From positions 1-46,505 of the forward strand of contig NZ_QUAC01000079.1 in the NCBI RefSeq assembly GCF_003389455.1: a stretch of 46,505 nucleotides of DNA, given 5' to 3'. Every line of letters starts with the position of its first letter. Within the stretch, counting starts at the first letter, position 1. This document shows, one piece after another, positions 16,093-25,828 of this stretch. This DNA is from Streptomyces inhibens (GTDB lineage Bacteria; Actinomycetota; Actinomycetes; Streptomycetales; Streptomycetaceae). The notes under the pieces were generated by a model. It ran no database searches, was not told the origin of the DNA, and saw only the letters and a program-made list of their open reading frames with translations. Position numbers and translations under genes: made by a program.

Positions 16093-17073
16093 TCAGGCGT
16101 GACAGGCCATCGGGACCCCACCGTTCAGCACCGTCATATCGCCGAATCCGGCCACCGGGTCGAGCGGTGCGCCCGGCGCGGCACCGTCCAGCTCCGCGTA
16201 CGCCCGATGCAGATTCGCCACCAGCCGCTCGCTCTCGGCCAGCTCGGCGAACGGGCCCGGACCCGCCTCCTGGGCCACCTCCAGCGGCGTACGGCCGGCC
16301 GCCCGGCCCTCCTGCGCCAGCCGGACGACATGGCGCAGATAGCGCTCGATGCCGTCGTACACCTCGGGGCCGGTCACCGGACCGTGCCCGGGGACGACGG
16401 TGACCGCGTCCAGCGAGCGCAGCACCTCGATGGCGCGCAGCGATCCGGACAGCGACCCCATGAAGACGAACGGTGTGCCGCCGTGGAAGACCAGGTCCCC
16501 GGTGAAGACGATGCGCTGCCGGGGCAGCCAGACGATGGTGTCGCCGGTGGTGTGCGCCACGCCCGGGTGGATCAGCCGGACCTTGATATCGCCGATGTGC
16601 AGGGTCAGCTCGTCGGTGTAGGTGAGCTCCGGCGGGGTGAGGCGGATGTCGCCGTACTCCACCTGCGGCCACATCGCATGCAGTTGATGCCCGGCGGCCA
16701 GCAGCTCGCGGCGGCAGGCGGTATGCCCGATGATCGTCGCCTCGGGGGCGAAGACGCCGTTGCCGTAGGTGTGGTCGCCGTGGTGGTGGGTGTTGACCAC
16801 CGTGCGGGGCGCCGGCGCGCCGCTCTCGGCGATCCGGCGGCGCAGCAGACGGGCCCGGCGCTCGGTGGCGGCGGTGTCGACGACGAGGGTGGCGTCGCCG
16901 TCGGTGACGAACCCCGCGTTGTTCAGACACCAGCCGCCGTCCGGCTGGATGAACGCCTGGACCCCGGCGGCGAGTTCGGTGAGATAGGGCTCGGGGACGG
17001 GCGGCCCGGAGGCGGCGGTCCCCGCCGACGTCGTCCCTGCTGTCGTGGCCCGTGCCGCCGCGTCGTCGCCCAT
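16093..17073 (-). CDS. MBL-fold metallo-hydrolase
   Basis: Zinc (or iron) dependent hydrolase of 326 aa with the metallo-beta-lactamase fold. The HxHxDH-type motif reads THHHGDH (His96-His101), with further probable metal ligands in GVAHTTGD (about 172-179) and VVPGHGPV (about 228-235). The Ala/Thr-rich first 25 residues are probably unstructured, and there is no clear signal peptide. The architecture resembles broad MBL hydrolases (quinoprotein relay or glyoxalase II-like) rather than true beta-lactamases. The start at 17073 has GAGGGGA at a rather long spacing. It lies downstream of nothing on its strand for 116 bp and is not obviously co-transcribed with the dehydrogenase pair. Substrate unknown. 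Confidence 0.87.
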   Translation of the reverse strand: MGDDAAARATTAGTTSAGTAASGPPVPEPYLTELAAGVQAFIQPDGGWCLNNAGFVTDGDATLVVDTAATERRARLLRRRIAESGAPAPRTVVNTHHHGDHTYGNGVFAPEATIIGHTACRRELLAAGHQLHAMWPQVEYGDIRLTPPELTYTDELTLHIGDIKVRLIHPGVAHTTGDTIVWLPRQRIVFTGDLVFHGGTPFVFMGSLSGSLRAIEVLRSLDAVTVVPGHGPVTGPEVYDGIERYLRHVVRLAQEGRAAGRTPLEVAQEAGPGPFAELAESERLVANLHRAYAELDGAAPGAPLDPVAGFGDMTVLNGGVPMACHA

Positions 17074-17189
17074 GCCGAGTGTGTCCCCTCGTCCGATGGT
17101 CCGTCACTCCCCGCTGCCGTGCCGGGGGTTGGCTGAGCTCCGGCACCGCGAGGTCGCGTCACGGTACCCCCGTGGCCCGGGCTCCGTCC

Positions 17190-17552
17190 TCAGTGACCCG
17201 GCCGGACCAGGATCACCACGCCGCACAGCGCCAGTGCCAGGGTGCAGGCGACCAGGAGCAGCGCGGTCCGCGGGGGCAGCCCCGGCGGGCGGCCGGCGGT
17301 CATCGCGCGCATCCGGCGGTGTGCGAGGGTCACGAAGGCGAGCCACAGCAGCCCCATCAGCACCGCCAGAACCGCCTCCACCGCCCCGGGCGCATCGCTC
17401 TCCAGCAGCTGCCGGCCGGCCAGCGCCGCCATCGCCGTGGCGGACAGCGTCGTACGCCGCCAGGCCAGCCTGGTCCGCTCCGGCTGCAGCCCGGGGTCCC
17501 GGTCGAGGGCCGGTCGAGGCCCCGGCACGTCCGGCCGCGCTCCGCCCGCCAT
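17190..17552 (-). CDS. DUF202-family membrane protein
   Basis: Small inner-membrane protein of 120 aa. After a Pro-rich N-terminus it has the DUF202 signature QPERTRLAWRRTTLSATAMAAL (LAWRRT at about residues 29-34), then three predicted transmembrane segments (about 36-50, 57-77 and 95-116). The function of the family is not established. It starts 3 nt after the stop of another DUF202 gene, so the two are an operon, a common actinobacterial pairing that suggests a heteromeric membrane unit. Confidence 0.85.
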   Translation of the reverse strand: MAGGARPDVPGPRPALDRDPGLQPERTRLAWRRTTLSATAMAALAGRQLLESDAPGAVEAVLAVLMGLLWLAFVTLAHRRMRAMTAGRPPGLPPRTALLLVACTLALALCGVVILVRPGH

Positions 17553-17555
17553 CGG

Positions 17556-17966
17556 CTAGTCGGTCCGGCCCAGCAGCACCAGCACGACCACCGCCACCGC
17601 CAGCACCGCGACGGCCAGCGCCAGCGCCGTGGGGAAGCGGGAGACCGGCAGATCCTCGCCGCGCCGCATCGCACGCTCGCAGCGCACCCAGTGGTTGACC
17701 GCCCGCAGCGTACACAGCGCCCCGCCCGCCAGCAGGACGAGGGTGAAGGTCACCCGCAGCCCCTCGTGCAGCCGGGGCAGGAACTGGTCCACCGCGAATC
17801 CGCCGCCGACCAGCGCCAGTCCGGTGCGCAGCCAGGCGAGGAAGGTGCGCTCATTGGCGAGCGAGAAGCGGTAGTCGGGCGTCGCGCCCTCCTCGCGGAC
17901 CCGCGCGGGCGAGAACCACAGCCGTACGGCCGCGCCGATCGACCGCAGTCCGTCGGTGAGGATCAT
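17556..17966 (-). CDS. YidH/DUF202-family membrane protein
   Basis: Inner-membrane protein of 136 aa. The N-terminal region RFSLANERTFLAWLRTGLALVG (about residues 33-54) is the YidH signature, followed by three hydrophobic helices; the last ends at the C-terminus (VLAVAVVVLVLLGRTD). The usual length is about 115-140 aa. It is the first gene of a two-gene unit with the smaller DUF202 protein (3-nt gap). Function is unknown; membrane location is clear. Confidence 0.87.
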   Translation of the reverse strand: MILTDGLRSIGAAVRLWFSPARVREEGATPDYRFSLANERTFLAWLRTGLALVGGGFAVDQFLPRLHEGLRVTFTLVLLAGGALCTLRAVNHWVRCERAMRRGEDLPVSRFPTALALAVAVLAVAVVVLVLLGRTD

Positions 17967-18009
17967 GGCCGAAACCCTACCGTCGGGCCTGTCCCGTACC
18001 CCGTTCGCA

Positions 18010-18543
18010 TCAGGCGTCCTCCGGCTCCCGCCGGGCGAGCAGCTCCCGGTACGCGGCGAGCCCGTCCGGCGTCCACGACCACTCGTCGAGCCGCCGGGCC
18101 AGCTCCTCCTCGGTCACGAAGGCATGCCACTCGATCTCCGACTCCTGAGGGGCGACCGGCAGTGTGCAGCGCACCTGGTAGACCGCGGACCACCAGGTGT
18201 GCTCGGCCGTCTCGTAGAGGAACTTGAACAGGGGTTCCGGCTGCGCCAGCCCCTGCACACCCAGCTCTTCCTCCGCCTCGCGCAGCGCCGCCGCGTCATA
18301 GCTCTCGCCGGCGCCGACCACCCCGCCCACGAACATGTCGTAGTGGGAGGGGAAGACGAGCTTCTGCGGTGTGCGGCGGTGGACGAAGATCCGGTCCCGG
18401 TCGTCCCGGACCAGGACGAAGCTGGCCCGGGTGCGCATTCTGCGGGCGTAGGCCTCGCCGCGGGGGGCCTGCCCCACGACCTGATCGTTCTCATCGACGA
18501 CGTCGAGGATCTCGTCCGCGTTGAGCGGTTGCTGATCGGTCAT
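18010..18543 (-). CDS. NUDIX hydrolase (YfcD-like)
   Basis: Predicted nucleoside-diphosphate-linked hydrolase of 177 aa. The NUDIX box is GGVVGAGESYDAAALREAEEELGV (about residues 60-83), with the consensus Glu and REAEEEL core intact. The N-terminal EILDVVDENDQVVGQAPRGEAY is shared with isopentenyl-diphosphate isomerase-like NUDIX proteins, so homologues are often called that, but E. coli YfcD-type proteins are not proven isomerases. I start at the ATG at 18543 (MTDQQPLN); the longer reading into the SDR terminator region adds unrelated sequence. It sits 58 nt downstream of the SDR gene, separated by a hairpin. Confidence 0.88.
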   Translation of the reverse strand: MTDQQPLNADEILDVVDENDQVVGQAPRGEAYARRMRTRASFVLVRDDRDRIFVHRRTPQKLVFPSHYDMFVGGVVGAGESYDAAALREAEEELGVQGLAQPEPLFKFLYETAEHTWWSAVYQVRCTLPVAPQESEIEWHAFVTEEELARRLDEWSWTPDGLAAYRELLARREPEDA

Positions 18544-18566
18544 GGGGCCATGCAACCACCAGGAGC

Positions 18567-18597
18567 CGGGGCCGCACCCGCCGGGGCGCGGGCCCCG
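18567..18597 (-). terminator. Hairpin after the SDR gene
   Basis: CGGGGCC (18567-18573) pairs with GGCCCCG (18591-18597) around a GC-rich loop, between the SDR stop and the NUDIX start on the minus strand. It may terminate the TetR-SDR transcript. It is short, so only modest support. Confidence 0.4.
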
Positions 18598-18601
18598 CCG
18601 C

Positions 18602-20131
<1,530 letters not shown>

Positions 20132-20177
20132 AAGCGAGGCCGATTCGCCACCCGAGAACCGGGACCGCAGAAAGGCC

Positions 20178-20299
20178 CGTACGGCGGAGTGGTCCCAGGG
20201 CCGTACGGGGGAGCGGCTCAGGGCCGGACGGGGAAGCGGCCCCCCCCCGGGGCGTACGGGGAAGTGGCCCCCGGGGCGTACGGGGAAGTGGGCAGCCGG
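20178..20299. repeat. Intergenic tandem array, five ~24-bp units
   Basis: Five imperfect units begin CGTACGG-GGAGTGG or CGGACGGGGAAGCGG and end in a C/G run: 20178-20201, 20202-20224, 20225-20252, 20253-20276 and 20277-20299. The third unit is longer through an expanded C run. The array fills the gap between the TetR promoter and the 3' end of the DMT transporter gene. Confidence 0.7.
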
Positions 20300-20316
20300 C
20301 CGTGCCCCCAGCGGCC

Positions 20317-21210
20317 TCAGCGCGGCTGTAGCTCCCGTGCGTTCTCGGTCCGGCCGGCCCCCGGCGGCATCGCCGGATGGCTGCCGATCAGCACGATGCC
20401 CGCGACGACCGCCACGATGCCGATCACCTCCCACGCCAGCGCCCCCGGCGTCACCCGGAGCTGGTCGCCGAGGAAGCCCACTCCGCAGAGGATCCCGGCC
20501 AGTGGCTGAGCGGCGGTCAGCGCGGGCAGCGACAGCCGCAGCGGCGCCGACTCGAAGGCGCTCTGCACCATCACCAGCGCCAGCACACCGAGCACGACGA
20601 TGGCGTACGGCTGCCAGCTGGTGAGCAGGGCGGACCAGCCGCCGTGTCCGAAGCGTTCACCGCTGATCCGGGTCAGCGCGTCCTGCAGCCCGTATATCAG
20701 GCCCGCCGCGACCCCCAGCAGCGCCGCCTCCAGGCTCACATGCACCCGCTCCCGCTTGGCGACGGCCGCCAGCAGCAGGGCGACGCCCAGCACCATGCCC
20801 ATGATCAGCCACTGCCACATATGGTCACCGCTGCTGCGCCCGCCCTGCGGACGGCCGGCCACGATGAAGGCCGTGACCCCGCCCGCCAGCAGCCACAGTC
20901 CGGCCCAGCCGCTGCGGCCGAGCCGTTGCCGGGTCAGCCGCCGCGACAGCGCCATCGCGAAGAGCAGATTGGTCGCCAGCAGTGGCTCCACGAGAGTGAT
21001 GTCGCCCATCCCCAGCGCCACCGCGCCGAGCGCCATCCCCACCACCATCAGACCGATACCGGCCACCCACAGCGGCATCCGCACCAGATCGAGCAGCAGA
21101 CGCAGGGAGAGGAAGTCCTTCATCGGAGCGTGCTGCGCCGCGGCCTGCTGAAACACGAAGCCGAGTCCCAGACAGCAGGCCGCTCCAAGGGCGAGCAGTA
21201 TCACCGTCAC
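20317..21210 (-). CDS. DMT-superfamily (EamA-like) transporter or permease
   Basis: Inner-membrane protein of 297 aa with about ten predicted helices in two similar halves, from VILLALGAACCLGLGFVFQQ at the N-terminus to GIVLIGSHPAMPPGAG near the end. The halves contain GDITLVEPLLATNLLFAMALSRRL and the corresponding PALTAAQPLAGILCG. Substrate is unknown; relatives export metabolites or small cations. I choose the GTG at 21210, which has GAGG about 8 nt upstream; an ATG at 21261 lacks a ribosome site and adds 17 polar residues not expected before the first helix. It is monocistronic, divergent from the FAD dehydrogenase. Confidence 0.83.
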   Translation of the reverse strand: MTVILLALGAACCLGLGFVFQQAAAQHAPMKDFLSLRLLLDLVRMPLWVAGIGLMVVGMALGAVALGMGDITLVEPLLATNLLFAMALSRRLTRQRLGRSGWAGLWLLAGGVTAFIVAGRPQGGRSSGDHMWQWLIMGMVLGVALLLAAVAKRERVHVSLEAALLGVAAGLIYGLQDALTRISGERFGHGGWSALLTSWQPYAIVVLGVLALVMVQSAFESAPLRLSLPALTAAQPLAGILCGVGFLGDQLRVTPGALAWEVIGIVAVVAGIVLIGSHPAMPPGAGRTENARELQPR

Positions 21211-21339
21211 GTCGCACACCTCGTATCGCGCGGGGCGGGGGATGCGCTTGAGGATAGCCATCCGGCGGCGGGAGTGGGGTGGCGCTGGTCACCCACCATT
21301 CTCCCGCGCGTCCTCGTGTACTGCGCGGTAACCGAACGG

Positions 21340-21368
21340 TTGACGCGGAAGTCGGGGGCGCTGAGGAT
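21340..21368 (+). promoter_or_regulatory. Candidate promoter of the FAD-dependent dehydrogenase gene
   Basis: TTGACG (21340-21345), a 17-bp spacer and GAGGAT (21363-21368) resemble housekeeping -35/-10 elements. They lie about 54 nt upstream of the ATG at 21422. Inferred from consensus match only. Confidence 0.4.
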
Positions 21369-21421
21369 CGTTCCACCACGGCGGCTGGGGCGCCCGGCGT
21401 GCCCGGTGAGGAGATGCAGAG

Positions 21422-23077
21422 ATGGCGTACGACGCTGATGTGATCGTGATCGGGGCGGGGCTTGCGGGCCTGGCGGCCACCGCGGAGCTGGTGGACGCCG
21501 GACGCAAGGTGATCCTTCTCGACCAGGAGCCCGAGCAGTCCTTCGGCGGACAGGCCCACTGGTCCTTCGGCGGCCTCTTCCTGGTGGACTCCCCCGAACA
21601 GCGCCGGCTGCGGATCCGTGACAGCCATGGGCTGGCCTGGCAGGACTGGCTGGGCACGGCCGGCTTCGACCGGCCCGAGGACCACTGGCCGCGCAAGTGG
21701 GCCGAGGCCTATGTCGACTTCGCGGCCGGGGAGAAGCGGTCCTGGCTGCACCGGCAGGGCGTACGGCTGTTCCCCGTCGTCGGCTGGGCCGAGCGCGGCG
21801 GCTATGACGCGACCGGGCACGGCAACTCTGTCCCCCGCTTCCACATCACCTGGGGGACCGGCCCCGGGCTGGTGGCACCGTTCGAGCGACGGGTGCGGGC
21901 CGGGGTGGCCCGCGGCCTGGTGGAGCTGCGCTTCCGGCACCGTGTCACCGGGCTGAGCCGCAGCGCGGGGAGCGTGGACACGGTCAGCGGCGAGATTCTG
22001 GAGCCCTCGGACGCCCCGCGCGGCAGGCCCAGCAGCCGCGAGGTGACCGGCGCCTTCGAGCTCAGGGCGCAGGCCGTGATCGTCACCTCGGGCGGCATCG
22101 GCGGCAATCACGATCTGGTGCGCGCCAACTGGCCGAAGCGGCTGGGCAGGCCCCCGAAGCGGATGCTGTCCGGCGTGCCGGCGCATGTGGACGGCAAGAT
22201 GCTGGGCATCGCCGAGGCGGCCGGCGGCCGGATCATCAACCGCGACCGGATGTGGCACTACACCGAAGGCATCGACAACTGGAACCCCATCTGGCCGCTG
22301 CACGGCATCCGGATCCTGTCCGGCCCGTCCCCGCTGTGGCTGGACGCCCGCGGCAAGCGGCTGCCGGTGCCGCTGTTCCCCGGCTTCGACACCCTCGGCA
22401 CCCTTGAACACATCATGCGGACCGGCCATGACCACACCTGGTTCGTACTCACCCAGAAGATCATCGAGAAGGAGTTCACGCTCTCCGGCTCCGAGCAGAA
22501 CCCCGATCTGACCGGAAAGAGCATCCGCCAGGTACTGGGCCGGGCCAGGGCCGGTGCGCCGGGTCCGGTGCAGGCGTTCATGGATCATGGCGCGGACTTC
22601 ATCGTCGAGCGTTCGCTGACCGATCTGGTGCGGCGGATGAACAAGCTGACCGGGAAGCCGCTGATCGACGAGGCGGCGCTGCGCGACGAGATCGTGGCGC
22701 GGGACCGCGAGATGACCAACGCGTTCACCAAGGACCTCCAGGTGACGGCCCTGCGCGGGACCCGCAAGTACCTCGGCGACCGGCTGATCCGCACCGCGGC
22801 CCCGCACCGTCTGATGGACCCCAAGGCCGGCCCGCTGATCGCCGTACGGCTGAACATCCTCACCCGTAAGACGCTCGGCGGGCTGGAGACCGACCTCTCC
22901 TCGCGGGTGCTGACCGACGGCGGCGAGCCGCTGCCCGGCGTGTACGCGGCAGGGGAGGCGGCGGGGTTCGGCGGTGGCGGGGTGCACGGTTACCGCTCGC
23001 TGGAGGGCACCTTCCTCGGCGGCTGCCTGTTCTCCGGGCGTACGGCGGGGCGGGCGGCGGCCAGGGCGGTGTCCTGA
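21422..23077 (+). CDS. FAD-binding dehydrogenase (3-ketosteroid delta-1-dehydrogenase-like)
   Basis: Flavoprotein oxidoreductase of 551 aa of the FAD_binding_2 group. The N-terminal dinucleotide fold is DVIVIGAGLAGLAATAELVDAG (about residues 6-27), followed by FGGQAHWSFGGLFLV. The C-terminal FAD contact is PGVYAAGEAAGFGGGGVHGYRSLEGTFLGG (about 502-531). It matches the uncharacterised, widely distributed bacterial FAD-binding dehydrogenase family related to KstD and fumarate reductase subunits. True steroid dehydrogenation is not shown, and no other steroid genes are adjacent. GGAGATG lies before the start. It is monocistronic. Confidence 0.9.
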   Translation: MAYDADVIVIGAGLAGLAATAELVDAGRKVILLDQEPEQSFGGQAHWSFGGLFLVDSPEQRRLRIRDSHGLAWQDWLGTAGFDRPEDHWPRKWAEAYVDFAAGEKRSWLHRQGVRLFPVVGWAERGGYDATGHGNSVPRFHITWGTGPGLVAPFERRVRAGVARGLVELRFRHRVTGLSRSAGSVDTVSGEILEPSDAPRGRPSSREVTGAFELRAQAVIVTSGGIGGNHDLVRANWPKRLGRPPKRMLSGVPAHVDGKMLGIAEAAGGRIINRDRMWHYTEGIDNWNPIWPLHGIRILSGPSPLWLDARGKRLPVPLFPGFDTLGTLEHIMRTGHDHTWFVLTQKIIEKEFTLSGSEQNPDLTGKSIRQVLGRARAGAPGPVQAFMDHGADFIVERSLTDLVRRMNKLTGKPLIDEAALRDEIVARDREMTNAFTKDLQVTALRGTRKYLGDRLIRTAAPHRLMDPKAGPLIAVRLNILTRKTLGGLETDLSSRVLTDGGEPLPGVYAAGEAAGFGGGGVHGYRSLEGTFLGGCLFSGRTAGRAAARAVS

Positions 23078-23343
23078 CGGGCGGGCCCGGGGGCGGTCCG
23101 TGCCACGGCCGGGTTCCGGCAGGCGGCCGTGCAAGGCCGTTATCCGGAAGGTGAGTTGGCGGATCCGGCCATTCCCTTTCCTGTCTTGACGCGGAGCTCT
23201 GCGTACCGCTTTGCTGTGCGTGATGACTGGTGCGGACCAGACCGTCACCCTCTGTACAGGCGCGCGCAGATCCGGCACCACCACGCTGAGGACGACACAG
23301 TGCGGTGCCCGGCCGGCGCGGCGCGCCATGGAGCCCCTGACCC

Positions 23344-24324
23344 GTGATTTCGCTCTCTCCTTCGCCACCGCCACCCCTCGTACGCGCCCGCCGCCCGGGC
23401 GCCCCGGCCCTCGCCCCGGCCCTGGGCGACACCGAACTGGCCATCGCCGCCGATGCGCTGGCGCTGGGCCAATGGGCCCGGGTGCGTACGCTGCTCGCCG
23501 AGACCGGCGAGGACTGGGATCTGCGCGGACACCGATTAACCGTTCTGGCCACCTGCCCCGGCAGCGCCGCCTGGGCCGGCGACTGGCAGCTCGCCGAACC
23601 GGACAGCGGTGACGCCGCCACCCTCCTGGCCGTCGCCACCGTCCGGCTCGCCCTCCGGGGCGCGAGCGGCCACGGGACCGCCGCCAAGGCCTGTGCGACC
23701 GCCGCCCGGATGCTGCCCGACGACCCCACCCCCTGGCTCGGCGCGCTGATCCTCGCCCGCCGCACGGGCACCGCGGACGAGAGCGCACACGCCTTCGAGC
23801 AGATACGGGCCCGCCACCCCGACCACCACCACGCCCACCATCTGATGACGGCCTGCCTCGCCGACCACCGACCGGGCGGCACCGACGGCCCGGCGCACCC
23901 GGTCCACGACTTCGCCGCGCGGGCCGCGGCACGCGCCCCCGCCGACTCCCCGCTGGCCCTGCTCCCCGTCGTCGCGCACGCCGAGCGCTATCGCGTACGG
24001 GCCGCCGCGGGCCTTGCGCCGCCCGACCCCGCGGACTGTGGACACTGGTCCACCCGGCACGCCCGGCAGGTCCTGCAGGCCGCCTTCGACTGGTGGCTGG
24101 AGTGGGAGGGCGAGGACCATCCGCGCGGCAAGATCGATCTCAACTTCCTCGCCCACGCCACGTTCCACGAGGGGAGGATGGCCGAGGCCGCCGCCCTCTT
24201 CCAGCGGATCGGCCCGCACCGTACGCCCGCGCCCTGGTCGTACGCGGGCCGCGACGCCGAAGGCGCGTTCCGGGCCGCGCGCGAGACCGCACTCCGCCGG
24301 GCCTGCGCCCACGGCGACCGCTGA
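23344..24324 (+). CDS. Hypothetical protein, helical repeat-like, with a TTA codon
   Basis: I do not recognise the family. The 326-aa protein is Ala-rich and mostly helical; segments such as ADALALGQWARVRTLLAETGEDW, ATVRLALRG...AARMLPDDPTPWLGALILARR and HPDHHHAHHLMTACL resemble tetratricopeptide-like helix pairs. It has no signal peptide. Start is GTG at 23344 with GGAG about 11 nt upstream. Codon 65 (23536-23538) is TTA, in frame within RGHRLTVL, and is the only TTA I found in a probable gene of this window. In Streptomyces that codon makes translation depend on the developmental tRNA bldA. A 266-bp leader lies upstream with TTGACG at 23186 as a possible -35. Confidence 0.78.
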   Translation: MISLSPSPPPPLVRARRPGAPALAPALGDTELAIAADALALGQWARVRTLLAETGEDWDLRGHRLTVLATCPGSAAWAGDWQLAEPDSGDAATLLAVATVRLALRGASGHGTAAKACATAARMLPDDPTPWLGALILARRTGTADESAHAFEQIRARHPDHHHAHHLMTACLADHRPGGTDGPAHPVHDFAARAAARAPADSPLALLPVVAHAERYRVRAAAGLAPPDPADCGHWSTRHARQVLQAAFDWWLEWEGEDHPRGKIDLNFLAHATFHEGRMAEAAALFQRIGPHRTPAPWSYAGRDAEGAFRAARETALRRACAHGDR

Positions 24325-24442
24325 CGCCGTCTGTCCTGCTCTTCTGCGTCCCTCGGCGGTTTCTTGGCGCCGGTGATGACGAAAGTCTGACGCCGTGGCC
24401 CGGACGCTGGCCCCCGCGCCCATGGGGTGCTCGAATCGAAGG

Positions 24443-25198
24443 GTGACCAAAGACGCGAATCCGGCCCGCGCCGCGGACGGCGGCGGCGAGGACGGGCGGG
24501 GTACCCCCATCGGCCGCCGTGTGGTGCTCGGCATGCTCGCGGGCGGCGCCGCCGGTGTCGCCGCGGCCCCCTTCCTGCAGCGCGCCTACGACAACACCCT
24601 CGGAGCCGCCGCACAGAAGGACCCCACCGGGCTGTCCGGTCTGCTCCCGGCCGGCGGCGGTTTCCGCTACTACTCGGTGACCGGCTCCGTACCGCACAAG
24701 GACGAGCGCAGCTACCGCCTCACCGTCGACGGCCTGGTGCGCCACCGCGCCAGCTACCGCCTGGCGGATCTGCGCGCACTGCCGCAGACCCGGCTCGTCC
24801 GCGACGTCCAGTGCGTCACCGGATGGCGGGTGCCCAAAACCCCCTTCCAGGGCGTACGCCTCTCGGCCCTGCTCGATGCCGCGGGTGTCCGCCCGCAGGC
24901 CAAGGCCGTCCGCTTCACCTGTTTCGACGGCGCCTACAGCGAGTCCCTGACCCTCGAACAGGCCCGGCGCGACGACGTCCTGGTGGCGCTGCGGATGCAG
25001 GACAAGCCGCTCGGCCATGACCACGGCGGGCCGGTGCGCCTCTATGTGGCGCCCATGTACTTCTACAAGTCGGCGAAGTGGCTCTCCAAGATCACTGTCA
25101 CCGACCATGTCGAGCCCGGATACTGGGAGCAGTTGGGATATGACGTCGATGCCTGGGTCGGACGGTCGAACGGACGCGACGATGTCCCGACCACCTGA
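24443..25198 (+). CDS. Molybdopterin-dependent oxidoreductase (sulfite oxidase/MsrP-like), Tat-exported
   Basis: Predicted exported molybdoenzyme of 251 aa. The N-terminus carries a twin-arginine signal (GRRVVLGMLAGGAAGVAAAPF). The conserved Mo-ligating cysteine of the sulfite oxidase family is Cys124 in DVQCVTGWRVPKTPFQGV, followed by FTCFDGAYSESLTLEQA and GGPVRLYVAPMYFYKSAKWL. The short single domain resembles MsrP (YedY), not full sulfite oxidases. Start is uncertain: GTG at 24443 is chosen, with an ATG at 24422 as alternative. The next gene, a cytochrome b561-like protein, overlaps the 3' end by 17 nt, and the pair presumably forms an extracytoplasmic redox enzyme and its membrane electron donor or acceptor. 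Confidence 0.88.
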   Translation: MTKDANPARAADGGGEDGRGTPIGRRVVLGMLAGGAAGVAAAPFLQRAYDNTLGAAAQKDPTGLSGLLPAGGGFRYYSVTGSVPHKDERSYRLTVDGLVRHRASYRLADLRALPQTRLVRDVQCVTGWRVPKTPFQGVRLSALLDAAGVRPQAKAVRFTCFDGAYSESLTLEQARRDDVLVALRMQDKPLGHDHGGPVRLYVAPMYFYKSAKWLSKITVTDHVEPGYWEQLGYDVDAWVGRSNGRDDVPTT

Positions 25199-25814
25199 GC
25201 GCGCCACGGCCCGCCCCCGGGTGCCGCGCTTCACCCGCGCCGAACACTGGGTGCACCGCGCCACCGCCACCTTGATGGCCGTCTGTGTGCTCACCGCGGG
25301 CTGCCTCTACCTCCCCTTCCTCGCCGAACTCGTCGGCCGCCGCGCCCTGATGGTCACCGTCCACGAGTGGTCCGGCATCCTGCTGCCGGTCCCGCTGCTG
25401 CTCGGCCTGGGCTCCCGCGCCCTGCGCGCCGACCTCACCCGCCTCAACCGCTTCGGCCGGCACGACCGCCAGTGGCTGCGCGCCGCACTGCGCCGTCGAG
25501 GGGGGCGTCCCGCCGGAAAGTTCAACGCCGGCCAGAAGCTGTACGCCGCCTGGATCGCCGGCGCGGTCCTCGTGATGATGGGCACCGGCCTGCTGATGTG
25601 GTTCACCCATCTCGCGCCCCTGGTGTGGCGCACCGGCGCCACCTTCGTCCACGACTGGCTCGCGCTCACCGTGATCGTCGTCATCGCCGGTCATGTGTGG
25701 ATGGCGTACCGCGATCCCGAGTCCCGCCGCGGGCTGCGCACCGGGTCGGTGGATGCGCACTGGGCCAGGCATGAGCATCCGTTGTGGAAGCAGGAGGAGG
25801 ACCCAACTCGGTAG
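25182..25814 (+). CDS. Cytochrome b561-type membrane protein
   Basis: Integral membrane protein of 210 aa with four predicted helices (about residues 26-46, 55-76, 118-140 and 149-172) and conserved histidines able to bind two b-type hemes: His19 in AEHWVHRATATL, His55-type in VTVHEWSGILLPV, FTHLAPLVW and HDWLALTVIVVIAGHVWMAY. The family transfers electrons between quinone and a partner enzyme. The ATG at 25182 overlaps the end of the molybdoenzyme gene, which indicates translational coupling and a shared complex. It ends 15 nt before the ArsR-operator array. Confidence 0.88.
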   Translation: MSRPPERATARPRVPRFTRAEHWVHRATATLMAVCVLTAGCLYLPFLAELVGRRALMVTVHEWSGILLPVPLLLGLGSRALRADLTRLNRFGRHDRQWLRAALRRRGGRPAGKFNAGQKLYAAWIAGAVLVMMGTGLLMWFTHLAPLVWRTGATFVHDWLALTVIVVIAGHVWMAYRDPESRRGLRTGSVDAHWARHEHPLWKQEEDPTR

Positions 25815-25828
25815 GCGCGCCCTCAAGT

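Noticed and set aside
20825..23932. Minus-strand frame of over 1000 codons opposite the FAD dehydrogenase
   Set aside because: It runs across three other genes and both intergenic regions, with low-complexity composition; an antisense artefact.
25494..25512. Another copy of the CTCCCCC...CCCCCATC repeat in the cytochrome b gene
   Set aside because: Only a G run is shared, and the encoded RGGRPAGKFN segment is, to my knowledge, normal for the family.
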